Assembly (NCBI GenBank): GCA_035547515.1
Contig: DASZUS010000026.1
Coordinates: forward strand, 62,001-126,000
DNA: 64,000 bases
From: DASZTV01 sp035547515
GTDB lineage: Bacteria > Actinomycetota > Actinomycetes > JAFAQI01
Direction: 5' to 3'
The notes under the pieces are model-generated. The model saw nothing but the letters and a program-made list of their open reading frames with translations. It did not search any database and had not been told where the DNA came from. The position numbers and the translations under genes were made by a program. Shown here in pieces: positions 27,240-35,959 of this stretch; position 1 is the stretch's first letter, and each line of letters opens with the position of its first letter.

Positions 27240-30236
27240 GTGGTGCCTAGCCGCGATGATGAAGGCGTGGCGATCGGGGACGCACCGCTCGTCGGGCGCG
27301 CCGACGAGCTGCGGCAACTCGCCGCCCTCGTCGGGCTCTCCGACGCCGCAGACGAGGCGCCGGCCGGCCGGGTGGTCCTGCTCGGTGGCGATGCGGGGTC
27401 CGGCAAGACCCGGCTGAGCGGTGAGATCGCCCGGCGCGCGGTCGACCGCGGCTGGCGGACGCTGACCGGCCACTGCCTCGACTTCGGCGACGGCTCGCCG
27501 CCGTACCTCCCGTTCAGCGAGGCGCTCGGCCGGTTGGCCAGCGAGGAGCCGGCGCTGGTTCGCTCACTGGTGGAGGCCAGCCCGGCCATCGAACGGCTGC
27601 ATCCCTCGCATCGGCTGATGACCGATCCCGACGCCGCCCAGGAGCCGACTCGCCGGGCAGCGCTCCTCGAGGCGGTCCACGACAGCCTCTGCGCGCTGGC
27701 GCTGGACGCACCGCTGCTGCTCGTGATCGAGGACCTGCACTGGGCGGACCAGTCCAGTCGCGATCTGCTGCACTGGCTGTTCGCGCGCCGGTTCGACCGG
27801 CCGGTCACCCTGCTGTGCACCTATCGCAGCGACGACCTCCATCGCCGACATCCGCTGCGCGCCAACCTCGCCGAGTGGTCGCGGTTGCCGGGAGTCGCGC
27901 GCCTTCAGCTCGGCCCGCTGGCCGCCTCCGATGCGCGCTCGCTGGTCCATGCACTGCAGACCGAGACGATCAGCGAGCGCGATGTGCGCCAGATCCTGAT
28001 GCGCGCTGAGGGCAACCCGTTCTTCATCGAGGAGCTGGTGGCTGCCGTCACCACAGGCGACGGCAGGCTCCCGGTGGACCTCGCCGACTTGCTGCTCGTC
28101 CGGCTCGAGCAGCTGCAGGACGAGGCCCGGCTGGTCGTGCGGGCGGCGAGCGTTGCCGGCCGCCGGGTGTCCCACCAGCTCCTGGCAGAAGGCACCGATC
28201 TCGACCCTTCGACCCTCGACTCCGCGGTGCGCGCGGCCGTCGAGGCGAACATCCTGGTCTCCGCCGACGGCGAGCACTACGCGTTCCGTCACGCGCTGCT
28301 CGCGGAAGCGATCTATCAGGACCTGCTGCCCGGGGAGCGCGTGCGCCTTCACGCGGCGTACGCCGCGGCGCTTGCCAGCGGCGCGGTGGACGGATCGGCG
28401 GCGGAGCTGTCGCGTCATGCGTGGGCCTCGCATGACCTGGTCACCGCGACCCGGGCCAGCATCCAGGCCGGGCAGGAGGCGATGGCGGTCGGCGGGCCTG
28501 AGGAGGCGATCCGCCACTACGAGCGCGCACTGGAGCTGATGGAAGACCGCGAGGTGGCCGAGCGGCTGGCGAGCGACGAGGCGGACCCGGTCGACCGGAT
28601 CGGCCTGGTGGTCCGAGCCAGCGCCGCCGCCGCCGCAGCCGGCCATCTGGCGCGCGCGGTCGCCCTCGCCCACGACGAGCTCAACGAGCTGCCCGACGAG
28701 GCTGCCGCTACCGACCGCGCCCGGCTGATCCATTGCCTCGCCACGACGGCGCTGGTCATGGACCACAACCTCGACCTGCTCAGCCTCACCACCGAGGCGG
28801 TGCGCCTGATGAGCGACCAGCCGCCCAGCCCGCTGCATGCGCACGTCCTCGACGTACACGCCCGCGCGATGTACGACCGCGCCCGCGACGATGAGGCCGC
28901 GCGGTGGGCGGGCGAAGCCCTGCAGATGGCCCGCCAGCTCGGTCTGCCCGCCGTGGTCTCTGACGTGACAATCCTGCTCGCCCGGATCGATGAGCGGTCC
29001 GGCGATGCGCAGGGCGCGTTCGCCACGGTCGAAGCGGCCGTGCGCGAAGCGCGGTCGGCCGGCGAACCGTACGCCGAGCTGCGCGGCCTCTACACGCTGG
29101 GCAGCTTGCTCTACAGCCAGGGTCGGCTCAGCGAGGCAATCGCCGCCTTCGACCGCGCCGCCCAACGCGCCAACGCGTTGGGCCGGCAGTGGGCGCCGTA
29201 CGGCATGGAGGCGGTGCTGTTCGGAGCTATCGCAGCTCACGTCGCCGGCGACTGGACCCGGGCGTCGCAGCTGGTCGACGCGACCGGCGGGACGCCGCCC
29301 GAGATCGCGGCTGCCCTCTTCGAGGCAGTGCGCCTCGAGATCGCTGCCGGGCGTGGCGACACCACAGTGCTTTCCGCGATGCCACGGCTGCGGGCGCGGT
29401 GGGCACTCGACGGCCTGGTCGCGCTGATGAGCGCCAGCGCTGGCATCGAGCTGTTCAGCCAGGCCGGCGATCTGGCGGCGGCGGTCGCGATCCACGACGA
29501 GGTCGTCGAGTTCGTCTCCTCCTTGTGGCAGCGCCCCGGGTTCAACGCACGGGTGCGCCTCGCCGCTCTGCTCACCGGATGCGTCGCGTCGGCGGCTGCC
29601 GACGCGCCGGCAACCGAGCGGGCGCGGATGGTGGAGCGGACCGAGCGGGTCGTCGTCGCGGCGCGGGAGGTTGCCGCCGCGATGCGCTCGCCCGGCCCGG
29701 AAGGCCGCGCCTGGGCCGCGCGGCTGGAAGCGGAGTGTCTCCGGCTGCACTGGCTGTCGGGGGTCGAGCCGCTGCCGGACGCCGATGAGCTCGTCGCGCG
29801 GTGGCGGGAGGCGGTTGCGGAGTTCGAGGCCTTCGGTCACGTGTACGAGACGGCCCGCTCGCGAGCCCGCCTTGCCGCCGCGCTGGCGGCGACCGGCGAC
29901 TCCGCGCAGGCGGAGGCGGAGCGGCAGGCCGCCCTTGAGGTCGCCACGTCGCTCGGCGCCGGCGCGCTGCTTGCCGAGCTGCGCGGGCAGGGTACGGCGG
30001 CGCCGGCCGAGCCGGCGCGGGGAGGGAAACCACGCGACAGCGAAGCCCTTACCCCGCGCGAGCAGGAGGTGCTCGACCTGGTCGCGACCGGTCGGAGCAA
30101 CCGCGAGATCGCCGCGGCGCTGTTCATCAGCGCGAAGACTGTCAGCGTCCACATCTCGAACCTGCTGGCAAAGCTCGAGGCGGGAAGCCGAACCGAGGCG
30201 GTCGCGGTCGCCCGTCGGCGCGGTCTGCTGTCCTGA
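27240..30236 (+). CDS. Large ATP-binding LuxR-family regulator (LAL type)
   Basis: 998 aa. GTG 27240 or the adjacent GTG 27243, SD AGAAGGAAA. N-terminal AAA-type NTPase: Walker A LLGGDAGSGKTRL (about 47-59), Walker B LLLVIEDLHWAD (about 160-171). The middle 350-900 is Ala/Leu-rich helical, TPR-like (LYTLGSLLYSQGRLSEAIAAFDRAAQ). C-terminal LuxR HTH: LTPREQEVLDLVATGRSNRE, IAAALFISAKTVSVHISNLL (about 932-975). A transcription activator of the MalT/LAL kind; signal and targets unknown. It ends four bases before the end of the convergent pknB. Confidence 0.92.
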   Translation: MVPSRDDEGVAIGDAPLVGRADELRQLAALVGLSDAADEAPAGRVVLLGGDAGSGKTRLSGEIARRAVDRGWRTLTGHCLDFGDGSPPYLPFSEALGRLASEEPALVRSLVEASPAIERLHPSHRLMTDPDAAQEPTRRAALLEAVHDSLCALALDAPLLLVIEDLHWADQSSRDLLHWLFARRFDRPVTLLCTYRSDDLHRRHPLRANLAEWSRLPGVARLQLGPLAASDARSLVHALQTETISERDVRQILMRAEGNPFFIEELVAAVTTGDGRLPVDLADLLLVRLEQLQDEARLVVRAASVAGRRVSHQLLAEGTDLDPSTLDSAVRAAVEANILVSADGEHYAFRHALLAEAIYQDLLPGERVRLHAAYAAALASGAVDGSAAELSRHAWASHDLVTATRASIQAGQEAMAVGGPEEAIRHYERALELMEDREVAERLASDEADPVDRIGLVVRASAAAAAAGHLARAVALAHDELNELPDEAAATDRARLIHCLATTALVMDHNLDLLSLTTEAVRLMSDQPPSPLHAHVLDVHARAMYDRARDDEAARWAGEALQMARQLGLPAVVSDVTILLARIDERSGDAQGAFATVEAAVREARSAGEPYAELRGLYTLGSLLYSQGRLSEAIAAFDRAAQRANALGRQWAPYGMEAVLFGAIAAHVAGDWTRASQLVDATGGTPPEIAAALFEAVRLEIAAGRGDTTVLSAMPRLRARWALDGLVALMSASAGIELFSQAGDLAAAVAIHDEVVEFVSSLWQRPGFNARVRLAALLTGCVASAAADAPATERARMVERTERVVVAAREVAAAMRSPGPEGRAWAARLEAECLRLHWLSGVEPLPDADELVARWREAVAEFEAFGHVYETARSRARLAAALAATGDSAQAEAERQAALEVATSLGAGALLAELRGQGTAAPAEPARGGKPRDSEALTPREQEVLDLVATGRSNREIAAALFISAKTVSVHISNLLAKLEAGSRTEAVAVARRRGLLS

Positions 30237-30240
30237 CCGG

Positions 30241-31956
30241 TCAGAAGACGGGCGTGCCGGATTCGTCAGGGGTCGGCAGGCCGGAGGGCGTGACGGATGG
30301 CGTGGCGCTGGTGGTCGGCGTGAGCTCGTCGACGTAGATCGTCACGGTCGAGCCATTGGCCGCGAAGGTCCCGCCGACCGGCGTCTGGCTGATCACCTGG
30401 CCGTCCTTGCGCGGGTTGTAGACCGCAGCCGGTTTCACGGTGACCTTGAACCCGGCCTGCTGCAGCAGTGCGGCGGCCGTCGCTTGGTCCTGGCCGGTCA
30501 CGTCCGGGACCTTCACGTGGGCGTTGGAGACGGTCAGCGTCACCTTGCTGCCCGCCGGGATCGTCGCGCCTGCCGCCGGGTCGGTGGACAGCACCTGCCC
30601 GGCGGGGACCGCGGAGTTCATGGAGATCACCCGCCCGACCTTGAGATGGGCGGCCTCCAGCGCGCTGGTCGCATCTGCCTGCGACAGGCCGACTAAGCCA
30701 CTGGGCATCTGGACGTACTGGATTCCCTCGGAGACGACGAGGTTCACCGGCGCGCCCTTGCGCAACAGGATGCCCGCCGGTGGGTCCTGCGAGAGCACCG
30801 CGCCCTTCGGCTCCGCGCTGCTGTACACCTCGCTCACCGTGCCGACCTGAAGCCCCTGCGCGGCAAGCGTCGACTGCGCGTCCGCGAGTGACTGCCCGAC
30901 CACCACCGGGGTGTTGAGGTCCCCGCCGTTGCCTGTCACCACGTTGCGAGCGATCACCAGCGCGATGACGAAGACCGCGAGGGCCGCGATCGCGAGGGCG
31001 GCGTACGCCGCACTGCGCCGCCGTGCCGTCGGCTCGCGCAACAAGACGGTGGTCGGTGACATCGTGGCTCCCGTCAGCTCACTGCCCGCGGACACCGGAC
31101 GGGCGTGAACCGGCCGTCCGGTCAGCGCCCGCTCGATGTCCGCCCGCATCTCGGCAGCGCTGCCGTAGCGGTTGACCGGATTCTTCGCCATCGCGACCAG
31201 CACGATCGCGTCGGCCGCCTTCGGCACGTCGGGCTCGACCGTCGATGGCGAGACCGGGTCCTCGCGCACGTGCTGGTAGGCGACTGCCACCGCGCTCTCG
31301 CCGGTGAAGGGCGGGGCTCCGGTGAGGAGCTCGTAGAGCAGGCACCCGGTCGAGTACACGTCGCTGCGCGCGTCGACGTGCTCGCCGCGCGCCTGCTCCG
31401 GCGAGAGGTAGTGGGCGGTTCCGACGACGGCGGCGGTCTGGGTCATCGTCGAGGTCGAGCTGGTCAGCGCACGTGCGATGCCGAAGTCGGTCACCTTGAC
31501 TTCGCCGGACGTCGTGACCATGACGTTGCCCGGCTTGATGTCGCGGTGGACGATGCCCGCGGCGTGCGCCTGCTCCAATGCCATGCAGACTGCGGCGGTC
31601 GTCTCCAGAGCCCGCCGCGGCAGCAGCCGGCCTTCCGCCGCGAGGATGTCGCGCAGCGTCCGCCCCTCGACGTACTCCATGACGATGTACGGCGTGGTGA
31701 CGCCGTCGACCACGTCCTCGCCGGTGTCGTAGACCGCGACGATCGACGGGGAGTTCAGCGACGCCGCCGACTGCGCCTCCCGGCGGAAACGCGCCTGGAA
31801 GGTCGGGTCTCGCGCCAGGTCGCGTCGCAGCAGCTTGATCGCGACCGGACGGCCGAGGCGCACGTCGCGGCCGCGGTGCACCTCCGCCATGCCGCCGTGG
31901 CCGATCACCTCGCCGATCTCGTACCGGTCGGCGATCAGGCTGCGCTTCCTAGCCAC
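30241..31956 (-). CDS. pknB: Serine/threonine protein kinase PknB with PASTA domains
   Basis: 571 aa, GTG start. Kinase domain 11-275: Gly-rich loop GEVIGHGGMAEV, Lys41 in VAIKLL, HRD at 137-139 (HRDIKPGNV), DFG at 157-159, activation loop with SSTSTMTQTAAVVGT, SPE at 185-187. TM segment about 315-340. Three extracellular PASTA domains (about 346-412, 413-480, 481-548) bind muropeptides/lipid II; a Thr/Pro tail follows. Most PknB have four PASTA domains in mycobacteria, so this one is shorter. Regulates peptidoglycan synthesis and growth. Last gene of the fhaA operon. Confidence 0.96.
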   Translation of the reverse strand: MARKRSLIADRYEIGEVIGHGGMAEVHRGRDVRLGRPVAIKLLRRDLARDPTFQARFRREAQSAASLNSPSIVAVYDTGEDVVDGVTTPYIVMEYVEGRTLRDILAAEGRLLPRRALETTAAVCMALEQAHAAGIVHRDIKPGNVMVTTSGEVKVTDFGIARALTSSTSTMTQTAAVVGTAHYLSPEQARGEHVDARSDVYSTGCLLYELLTGAPPFTGESAVAVAYQHVREDPVSPSTVEPDVPKAADAIVLVAMAKNPVNRYGSAAEMRADIERALTGRPVHARPVSAGSELTGATMSPTTVLLREPTARRRSAAYAALAIAALAVFVIALVIARNVVTGNGGDLNTPVVVGQSLADAQSTLAAQGLQVGTVSEVYSSAEPKGAVLSQDPPAGILLRKGAPVNLVVSEGIQYVQMPSGLVGLSQADATSALEAAHLKVGRVISMNSAVPAGQVLSTDPAAGATIPAGSKVTLTVSNAHVKVPDVTGQDQATAAALLQQAGFKVTVKPAAVYNPRKDGQVISQTPVGGTFAANGSTVTIYVDELTPTTSATPSVTPSGLPTPDESGTPVF

Positions 31957-32043
31957 GGGCGCCTGCGCGACGGGTGAGGAGACCGGGCACGGGCTCGACG
32001 CTACCGGCCGTCGCGGGCCGCGCCGGAGTGGTCGGCGCGGCCA

Positions 32044-33102
32044 TCAGCCGGGGCCGAGAGCTGACACCGTCAGCCGCACGACGGAGCCCACCTTCGCCTG
32101 CTGCCCGCTCACCGGATCCTGCGCGATGACCGTCCCCTCGGTTCCGGTCGGGCCGGTCGTGATCGTCTCGCTGCCACGCAGCCCGACCTCGTTCAGGTCG
32201 TGCTGCGCCTCGACGTAGGGGATGCCGACGACGTCGGGTACGGCGGTGTGCCCGGCCCCGGCGCTGAAGATCCGAAGCAGCACGGCGCCGCCGAGCACCA
32301 CGATCGCGCCCAGCGCGATCAGCCGGTTGCGCACCCGCTTGCGCTCCGTCTCGTCGTACCAGGGCCTCCGCGGATCGGTGACGGCGTCATCGTCGGCGCT
32401 GTCTGCAGCTGCCGGCTCGGGCCGGATCGGGAGGTTCGCGCCGGCCCGCGCCGCCGCGGCGAGCGCCAGGGTGGTGCGGCCGATGTCGCCCGGGTCGTCC
32501 CAGTCCCCGGCATCGAGCAGCCGAAGCAGGTCGGCGATGTCGGTGTCGGCGCCGGCGGCGTGGTCGAGCAACTCGTGCGCCAGTCGCGCCAGGGCGGCGA
32601 GGTCGGCTCGCGGTGCGGGCGCGGTTGCGGTCATCGCGAACCCCAGCAGCGCGACCGATCCGTCGGGGCGTACCTGGACGTGGTCGCCGTCGAGCGCACC
32701 GTGGCCGATCCCGACGCCGTGGGCGGCGGCGAGCGCGAACGCGGTCTGCCCGATCACGGCGAGCGCGTCGTCGGCGGTGAGGTCGTCCTCGGCGCGCATC
32801 GCCGTGACGGTGATGCCGTCGACGTACGCCACTGCGATCCACGGCGGCTGGTCGTGCGTGTCGTGCGCCAGCACGCTGGCGATGCCCGGATCGGAGAGCG
32901 CTTCCAGCTGCCGGGCGCGCCGCTCGAAGCCGGTACGCCACTCGTCGGTGACGTCGTGGAACCGGGTGATGACGACCTGCCGCCCCGCGTGGTCGTCGTG
33001 ACCGCGCCAGGTCTCATGTCGCTCGCTCGCCGAGAGCTGCTCGACGAGGACGTAACGCTCGCCCACCGACTGCAGCGGAGCGGACTCCTCCGGCGTCGTC
33101 AT
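32044..33102 (-). CDS. PASTA-containing pseudokinase in the pknA position
   Basis: 352 aa from ATG 33102, overlapping the pbpA TGA (ATGA). Residues 10-220 align in order with a Ser/Thr kinase (ERYVLVEQLSASERHETWRG, an AHGVGIGHGALDGDHV segment), but the catalytic residues are gone: the VAIK Lys is replaced (RQVVITRF, Thr46), HRDxKPxN reads HGALDGDHV (134-142), and DFG reads LGFA (153-156). One TM (about 260-278) and one PASTA domain (about 287-348: VPDVVGIPYVEAQHDLNEVG) follow. Likely a non-catalytic scaffold or sensor working with PknB. The frame also continues upstream to 33732, inside pbpA, which I rejected. Confidence 0.85.
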   Translation of the reverse strand: MTTPEESAPLQSVGERYVLVEQLSASERHETWRGHDDHAGRQVVITRFHDVTDEWRTGFERRARQLEALSDPGIASVLAHDTHDQPPWIAVAYVDGITVTAMRAEDDLTADDALAVIGQTAFALAAAHGVGIGHGALDGDHVQVRPDGSVALLGFAMTATAPAPRADLAALARLAHELLDHAAGADTDIADLLRLLDAGDWDDPGDIGRTTLALAAAARAGANLPIRPEPAAADSADDDAVTDPRRPWYDETERKRVRNRLIALGAIVVLGGAVLLRIFSAGAGHTAVPDVVGIPYVEAQHDLNEVGLRGSETITTGPTGTEGTVIAQDPVSGQQAKVGSVVRLTVSALGPG

Positions 33103-34562
33103 GGACACCCGAGGACCGCGCACATCACCGACCGGGCAATCGGAGCAGCGACCGCACCGCCGGTCGCGTCGCTGCCGAGGCTGCCACCGTCCTCGACCAG
33201 CACCGCCACGGCGACCTGCGGGTTGTCGGCAGGGGCGAACGCGACGAACCAGGCGTCCGGCGGCAGGTGCTGTGACTCGAGCCCGTGCTGCGCGGTGCCG
33301 GTCTTGCCGGCGACGGTGATGCCCGGGATCTGCGCGGCGGTGCCGGTGCCGGACTGGACGACCAGCTCCATCATCGACTTGACCTCGTCGGCGACCGAAG
33401 CGCTGACCGACCGTCGCAGCTCCTGCGGTTGGGTCTGGGAGAGCACTTGAGCGTTCGCGCCGCGCACCTGCGAGACGAGGTAGGGCTTCATCTCCACGCC
33501 CCCGTTGGCGATCGCCGCTCCGATCTGCGCAGCCTGTAGCGGCGTCAGCGCGTCGTCGTACTGGCCGATGGCCGACAGGGCGGTGTTCGGGAGGTTCGCG
33601 TCGGCGGCGAACTGGCTCGCGGCCACCGGGAGCGGGATCGACTCGGACCGGCCGATGCCGAAGGCCCGGGCCTGCGCCGCGAGCGTGTTGATGCCGACCT
33701 TCAGCCCGAGCCCGGCGAAGGCGGTGTTGCACGAGATCCGGAACGCGTCAGCGATCGTGTCGGTGCTGCCGTTGCCGCAGCTCTCACCGCCGAAGTTGTG
33801 CAGGTAGACGTTGGTCTCGGGAAGCCTCAGCTCGGTTGGCGTGGCGATGGTGCTCTGCGGTGTGTAGCGACCGGTGCCGAACGCGGCCGACGAGGTGACG
33901 ATCTTGAACAGCGACCCCGGCGGATAGGTCTGCGACAGCGCCCGGTCGATCAGCGGGTCGCCCGGGTCGTGGAGCAGTCGGCGATAGGCGCGCGTGATCC
34001 CCTGCGGGTCGTGCGACGAGAGCACCGACGGGTCGTAGGACGGCGAGGTGGCGAGGGCGAGGATTGCGCCGGTCGATGGATCGAGTGCGACGACAGCGCC
34101 GCGAACACCGTGCAGGCCCTGGTACGCCGCAGTCTGCGCCGCAGGGTTGAGCGTGAGGACGACCGACCCCCCGGAGGGGGTCCGGCCGGTGATCTCGTCG
34201 GAGATCCGTTGCAGGAACAGCCGGTCGTCTGAGCCGGACAGGATCGGGTCCTCGGCCTGCTCGATGCCCGAGGCGCCGATCACCAGCGAGTAGTAGCCGG
34301 TCACCGGCGCGTAGGCCGCGCCCCCGGGGTAGGTCCGCAGGTACTTCAACGTGTCGTGGGTGGCGACCGACCTGGCGATGTCCTTGCCGGCCACCACGAT
34401 CGGCCCGCGATCCCGGTCGTACTCGCCGTACAGGACGCGTACGTCGTGCGGGTTGGCACGCAGCGACGAGGCCTCGCCGACCTGCACGACGTTGGAGTTG
34501 ACGAGCAGCGCCGCGAACATCACGAGCACCGCGATGGCGACATGGCGAAGCGGCTTGTTCAT
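33099..34562 (-). CDS. pbpA: Penicillin-binding protein PbpA (class B transpeptidase)
   Basis: 487 aa. ATG 34562 begins MNKPLRHVAIAVLVMFAALL, an N-terminal anchor; the longer frame to 35159 lies in rodA. Transpeptidase motifs: SLFK in YPPGSLFKIV (catalytic Ser), SCN in ISCNTAF, KTG in AGKTGTAQ. Cross-links peptidoglycan with the RodA glycosyltransferase. Both ends overlap neighbours as ATGA (rodA stop at 34559, pseudokinase start at 33102). Normal length for actinobacterial PbpA. Confidence 0.95.
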   Translation of the reverse strand: MNKPLRHVAIAVLVMFAALLVNSNVVQVGEASSLRANPHDVRVLYGEYDRDRGPIVVAGKDIARSVATHDTLKYLRTYPGGAAYAPVTGYYSLVIGASGIEQAEDPILSGSDDRLFLQRISDEITGRTPSGGSVVLTLNPAAQTAAYQGLHGVRGAVVALDPSTGAILALATSPSYDPSVLSSHDPQGITRAYRRLLHDPGDPLIDRALSQTYPPGSLFKIVTSSAAFGTGRYTPQSTIATPTELRLPETNVYLHNFGGESCGNGSTDTIADAFRISCNTAFAGLGLKVGINTLAAQARAFGIGRSESIPLPVAASQFAADANLPNTALSAIGQYDDALTPLQAAQIGAAIANGGVEMKPYLVSQVRGANAQVLSQTQPQELRRSVSASVADEVKSMMELVVQSGTGTAAQIPGITVAGKTGTAQHGLESQHLPPDAWFVAFAPADNPQVAVAVLVEDGGSLGSDATGGAVAAPIARSVMCAVLGCP

Positions 34563-35959
34563 AACCGGATCGCCACTGTCGCGTGCTCGTCGGGCGCCGC
34601 CGGCCGTTCCGGCGCCGGGCGCCGGGCGGCGTCGCTGATCCGGATCAGCAGCGCCATGACCATCCAGTTGGAGACCAGGCTCGATCCGCCGTAGGACAGG
34701 AACGGGAGGGTCAGCCCGGTCAGGGGGATCAGCCGGGTCACGCCGCCGACCTGGACGAACACCTGCAACGCCAGCCCGAAGCCGAGGCCGGCCCCGAGCA
34801 GCTTGCCGAAGTCGTCGCGGGTGCCCAGCGCGGCCCGCAGCCCGCGCATGACGATGAGCAGGTAGATGACCAGCACTGCCATGAGCCCGGCGAGCCCGAG
34901 CTCCTCGGCGATCGTCGAGGCGATGAAGTCGGTGTTGGCGTAGGGGACGATGTCGGGTCGCCCTTGACCCAGGCCGGTGCCGAAGATCCCTCCAGTGGCC
35001 TGCCCGAACAGTCCTTGCGCCAGCTGGTAGCTGGTGTTTGTGATCGTCGCCGGGTTGAGCGGGTGCAGCCAGATCTCGACACGCTCGTGCACGTGCGCGA
35101 TGAACTGGTTGGCCGCGAGCGCACCCACGGCGAACAGCCCCAGACCGATCAGCAGCCACGAGCGTCGCTCGGTGGCGACGTAGAGCATCACGACGAAGAT
35201 GCCGAAGAACAGCAGGCTCGAGCCGAGGTCGCTTTCCCGGGTGAGGACCAGCAGGCTCGCGCCCCAGGCGACGAGCACCGGGCCGAGGTCGCGGGCCCGC
35301 GGCAGGGTGATGCCGAGAACCCTTCGTCCGGCCAGCGCGAGCACGTCGCGCTTGCTGACCAGGTAGCCCGCGAAGAACACCTCGAGGGCGAGCTTGGCGA
35401 TCTCCCCGGGCTGGAAGGAGAACCCGCCGAACCGGATCCAGATCCGGGCCCCGTTAACGGTGCTGTGGCTTGCCGGCAGCAGCGCCGGAAGCACCAGCAG
35501 CCCGAGGCCGACCGCCATGGCGGTGTAGGTCAGCGACTGCAGCCGGCGATGGTCGCGGATGACCGCCAGCACGGCGACGAACAGCCCGATGCCGATGATC
35601 GTCCAGACCAGCTGAAGCGGCGCCGCGGCGGTTCCGGCCGAGGTCCCCGCGGCTTTCGCGTTGCTGGCCGCGCCGAGGTCGAGCCGGTGGATCAGGACAA
35701 GGCCGAGACCGTTGAGCGTCACGGCGGCGGGCAGCAGCACGGGATCGGCGTACGGCGCGAACCGGCGTACCGCGAGATGCGCCACTCCGGCCAGGGCGAT
35801 GAAGCCCAGCCCGTCGCTGACCAGGCCGCTCGGCAGCTTGTCCGAGTACGCCGCGCTCGCCGAGGTGAAGGCGACCATGGTGAGGACGAGCCCGAACCCG
35901 ATCAGGGCGAGCTCGGTGCCTCGCCGCTTCACGCCGAGCGGTGCAGCGATGTCGGTCAT
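34559..35959 (-). CDS. rodA: Peptidoglycan glycosyltransferase RodA/FtsW family
   Basis: 466 aa from ATG 35959 (MTDIAAPLGVKRRGTELALI). SEDS protein with about 12 TM segments. Motifs: GARIWIRFGGFSFQPGEIAK, LTRESDLGSSLLFF, and the C-terminal PLTGLTLPFLSYGGSSL. Polymerises lipid II in the cylindrical wall and pairs with the PbpA transpeptidase encoded next. The extra frame up to 36298 lies in pstP. 4-nt overlaps at both ends. Confidence 0.95.
   Translation of the reverse strand: MTDIAAPLGVKRRGTELALIGFGLVLTMVAFTSASAAYSDKLPSGLVSDGLGFIALAGVAHLAVRRFAPYADPVLLPAAVTLNGLGLVLIHRLDLGAASNAKAAGTSAGTAAAPLQLVWTIIGIGLFVAVLAVIRDHRRLQSLTYTAMAVGLGLLVLPALLPASHSTVNGARIWIRFGGFSFQPGEIAKLALEVFFAGYLVSKRDVLALAGRRVLGITLPRARDLGPVLVAWGASLLVLTRESDLGSSLLFFGIFVVMLYVATERRSWLLIGLGLFAVGALAANQFIAHVHERVEIWLHPLNPATITNTSYQLAQGLFGQATGGIFGTGLGQGRPDIVPYANTDFIASTIAEELGLAGLMAVLVIYLLIVMRGLRAALGTRDDFGKLLGAGLGFGLALQVFVQVGGVTRLIPLTGLTLPFLSYGGSSLVSNWMVMALLIRISDAARRPAPERPAAPDEHATVAIRL

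Noticed and set aside
27564..30152. 862-aa open frame on the minus strand
   Set aside because: It is antisense to the LuxR-type regulator, whose motifs are unambiguous; composition (Gln/Arg/His/Gly-rich, no domains) is the usual GC-rich shadow.
33103..33732. Upstream extension of the pseudokinase frame
   Set aside because: Lies wholly inside pbpA; the ATG at 33102 overlapping the pbpA stop is the natural start.
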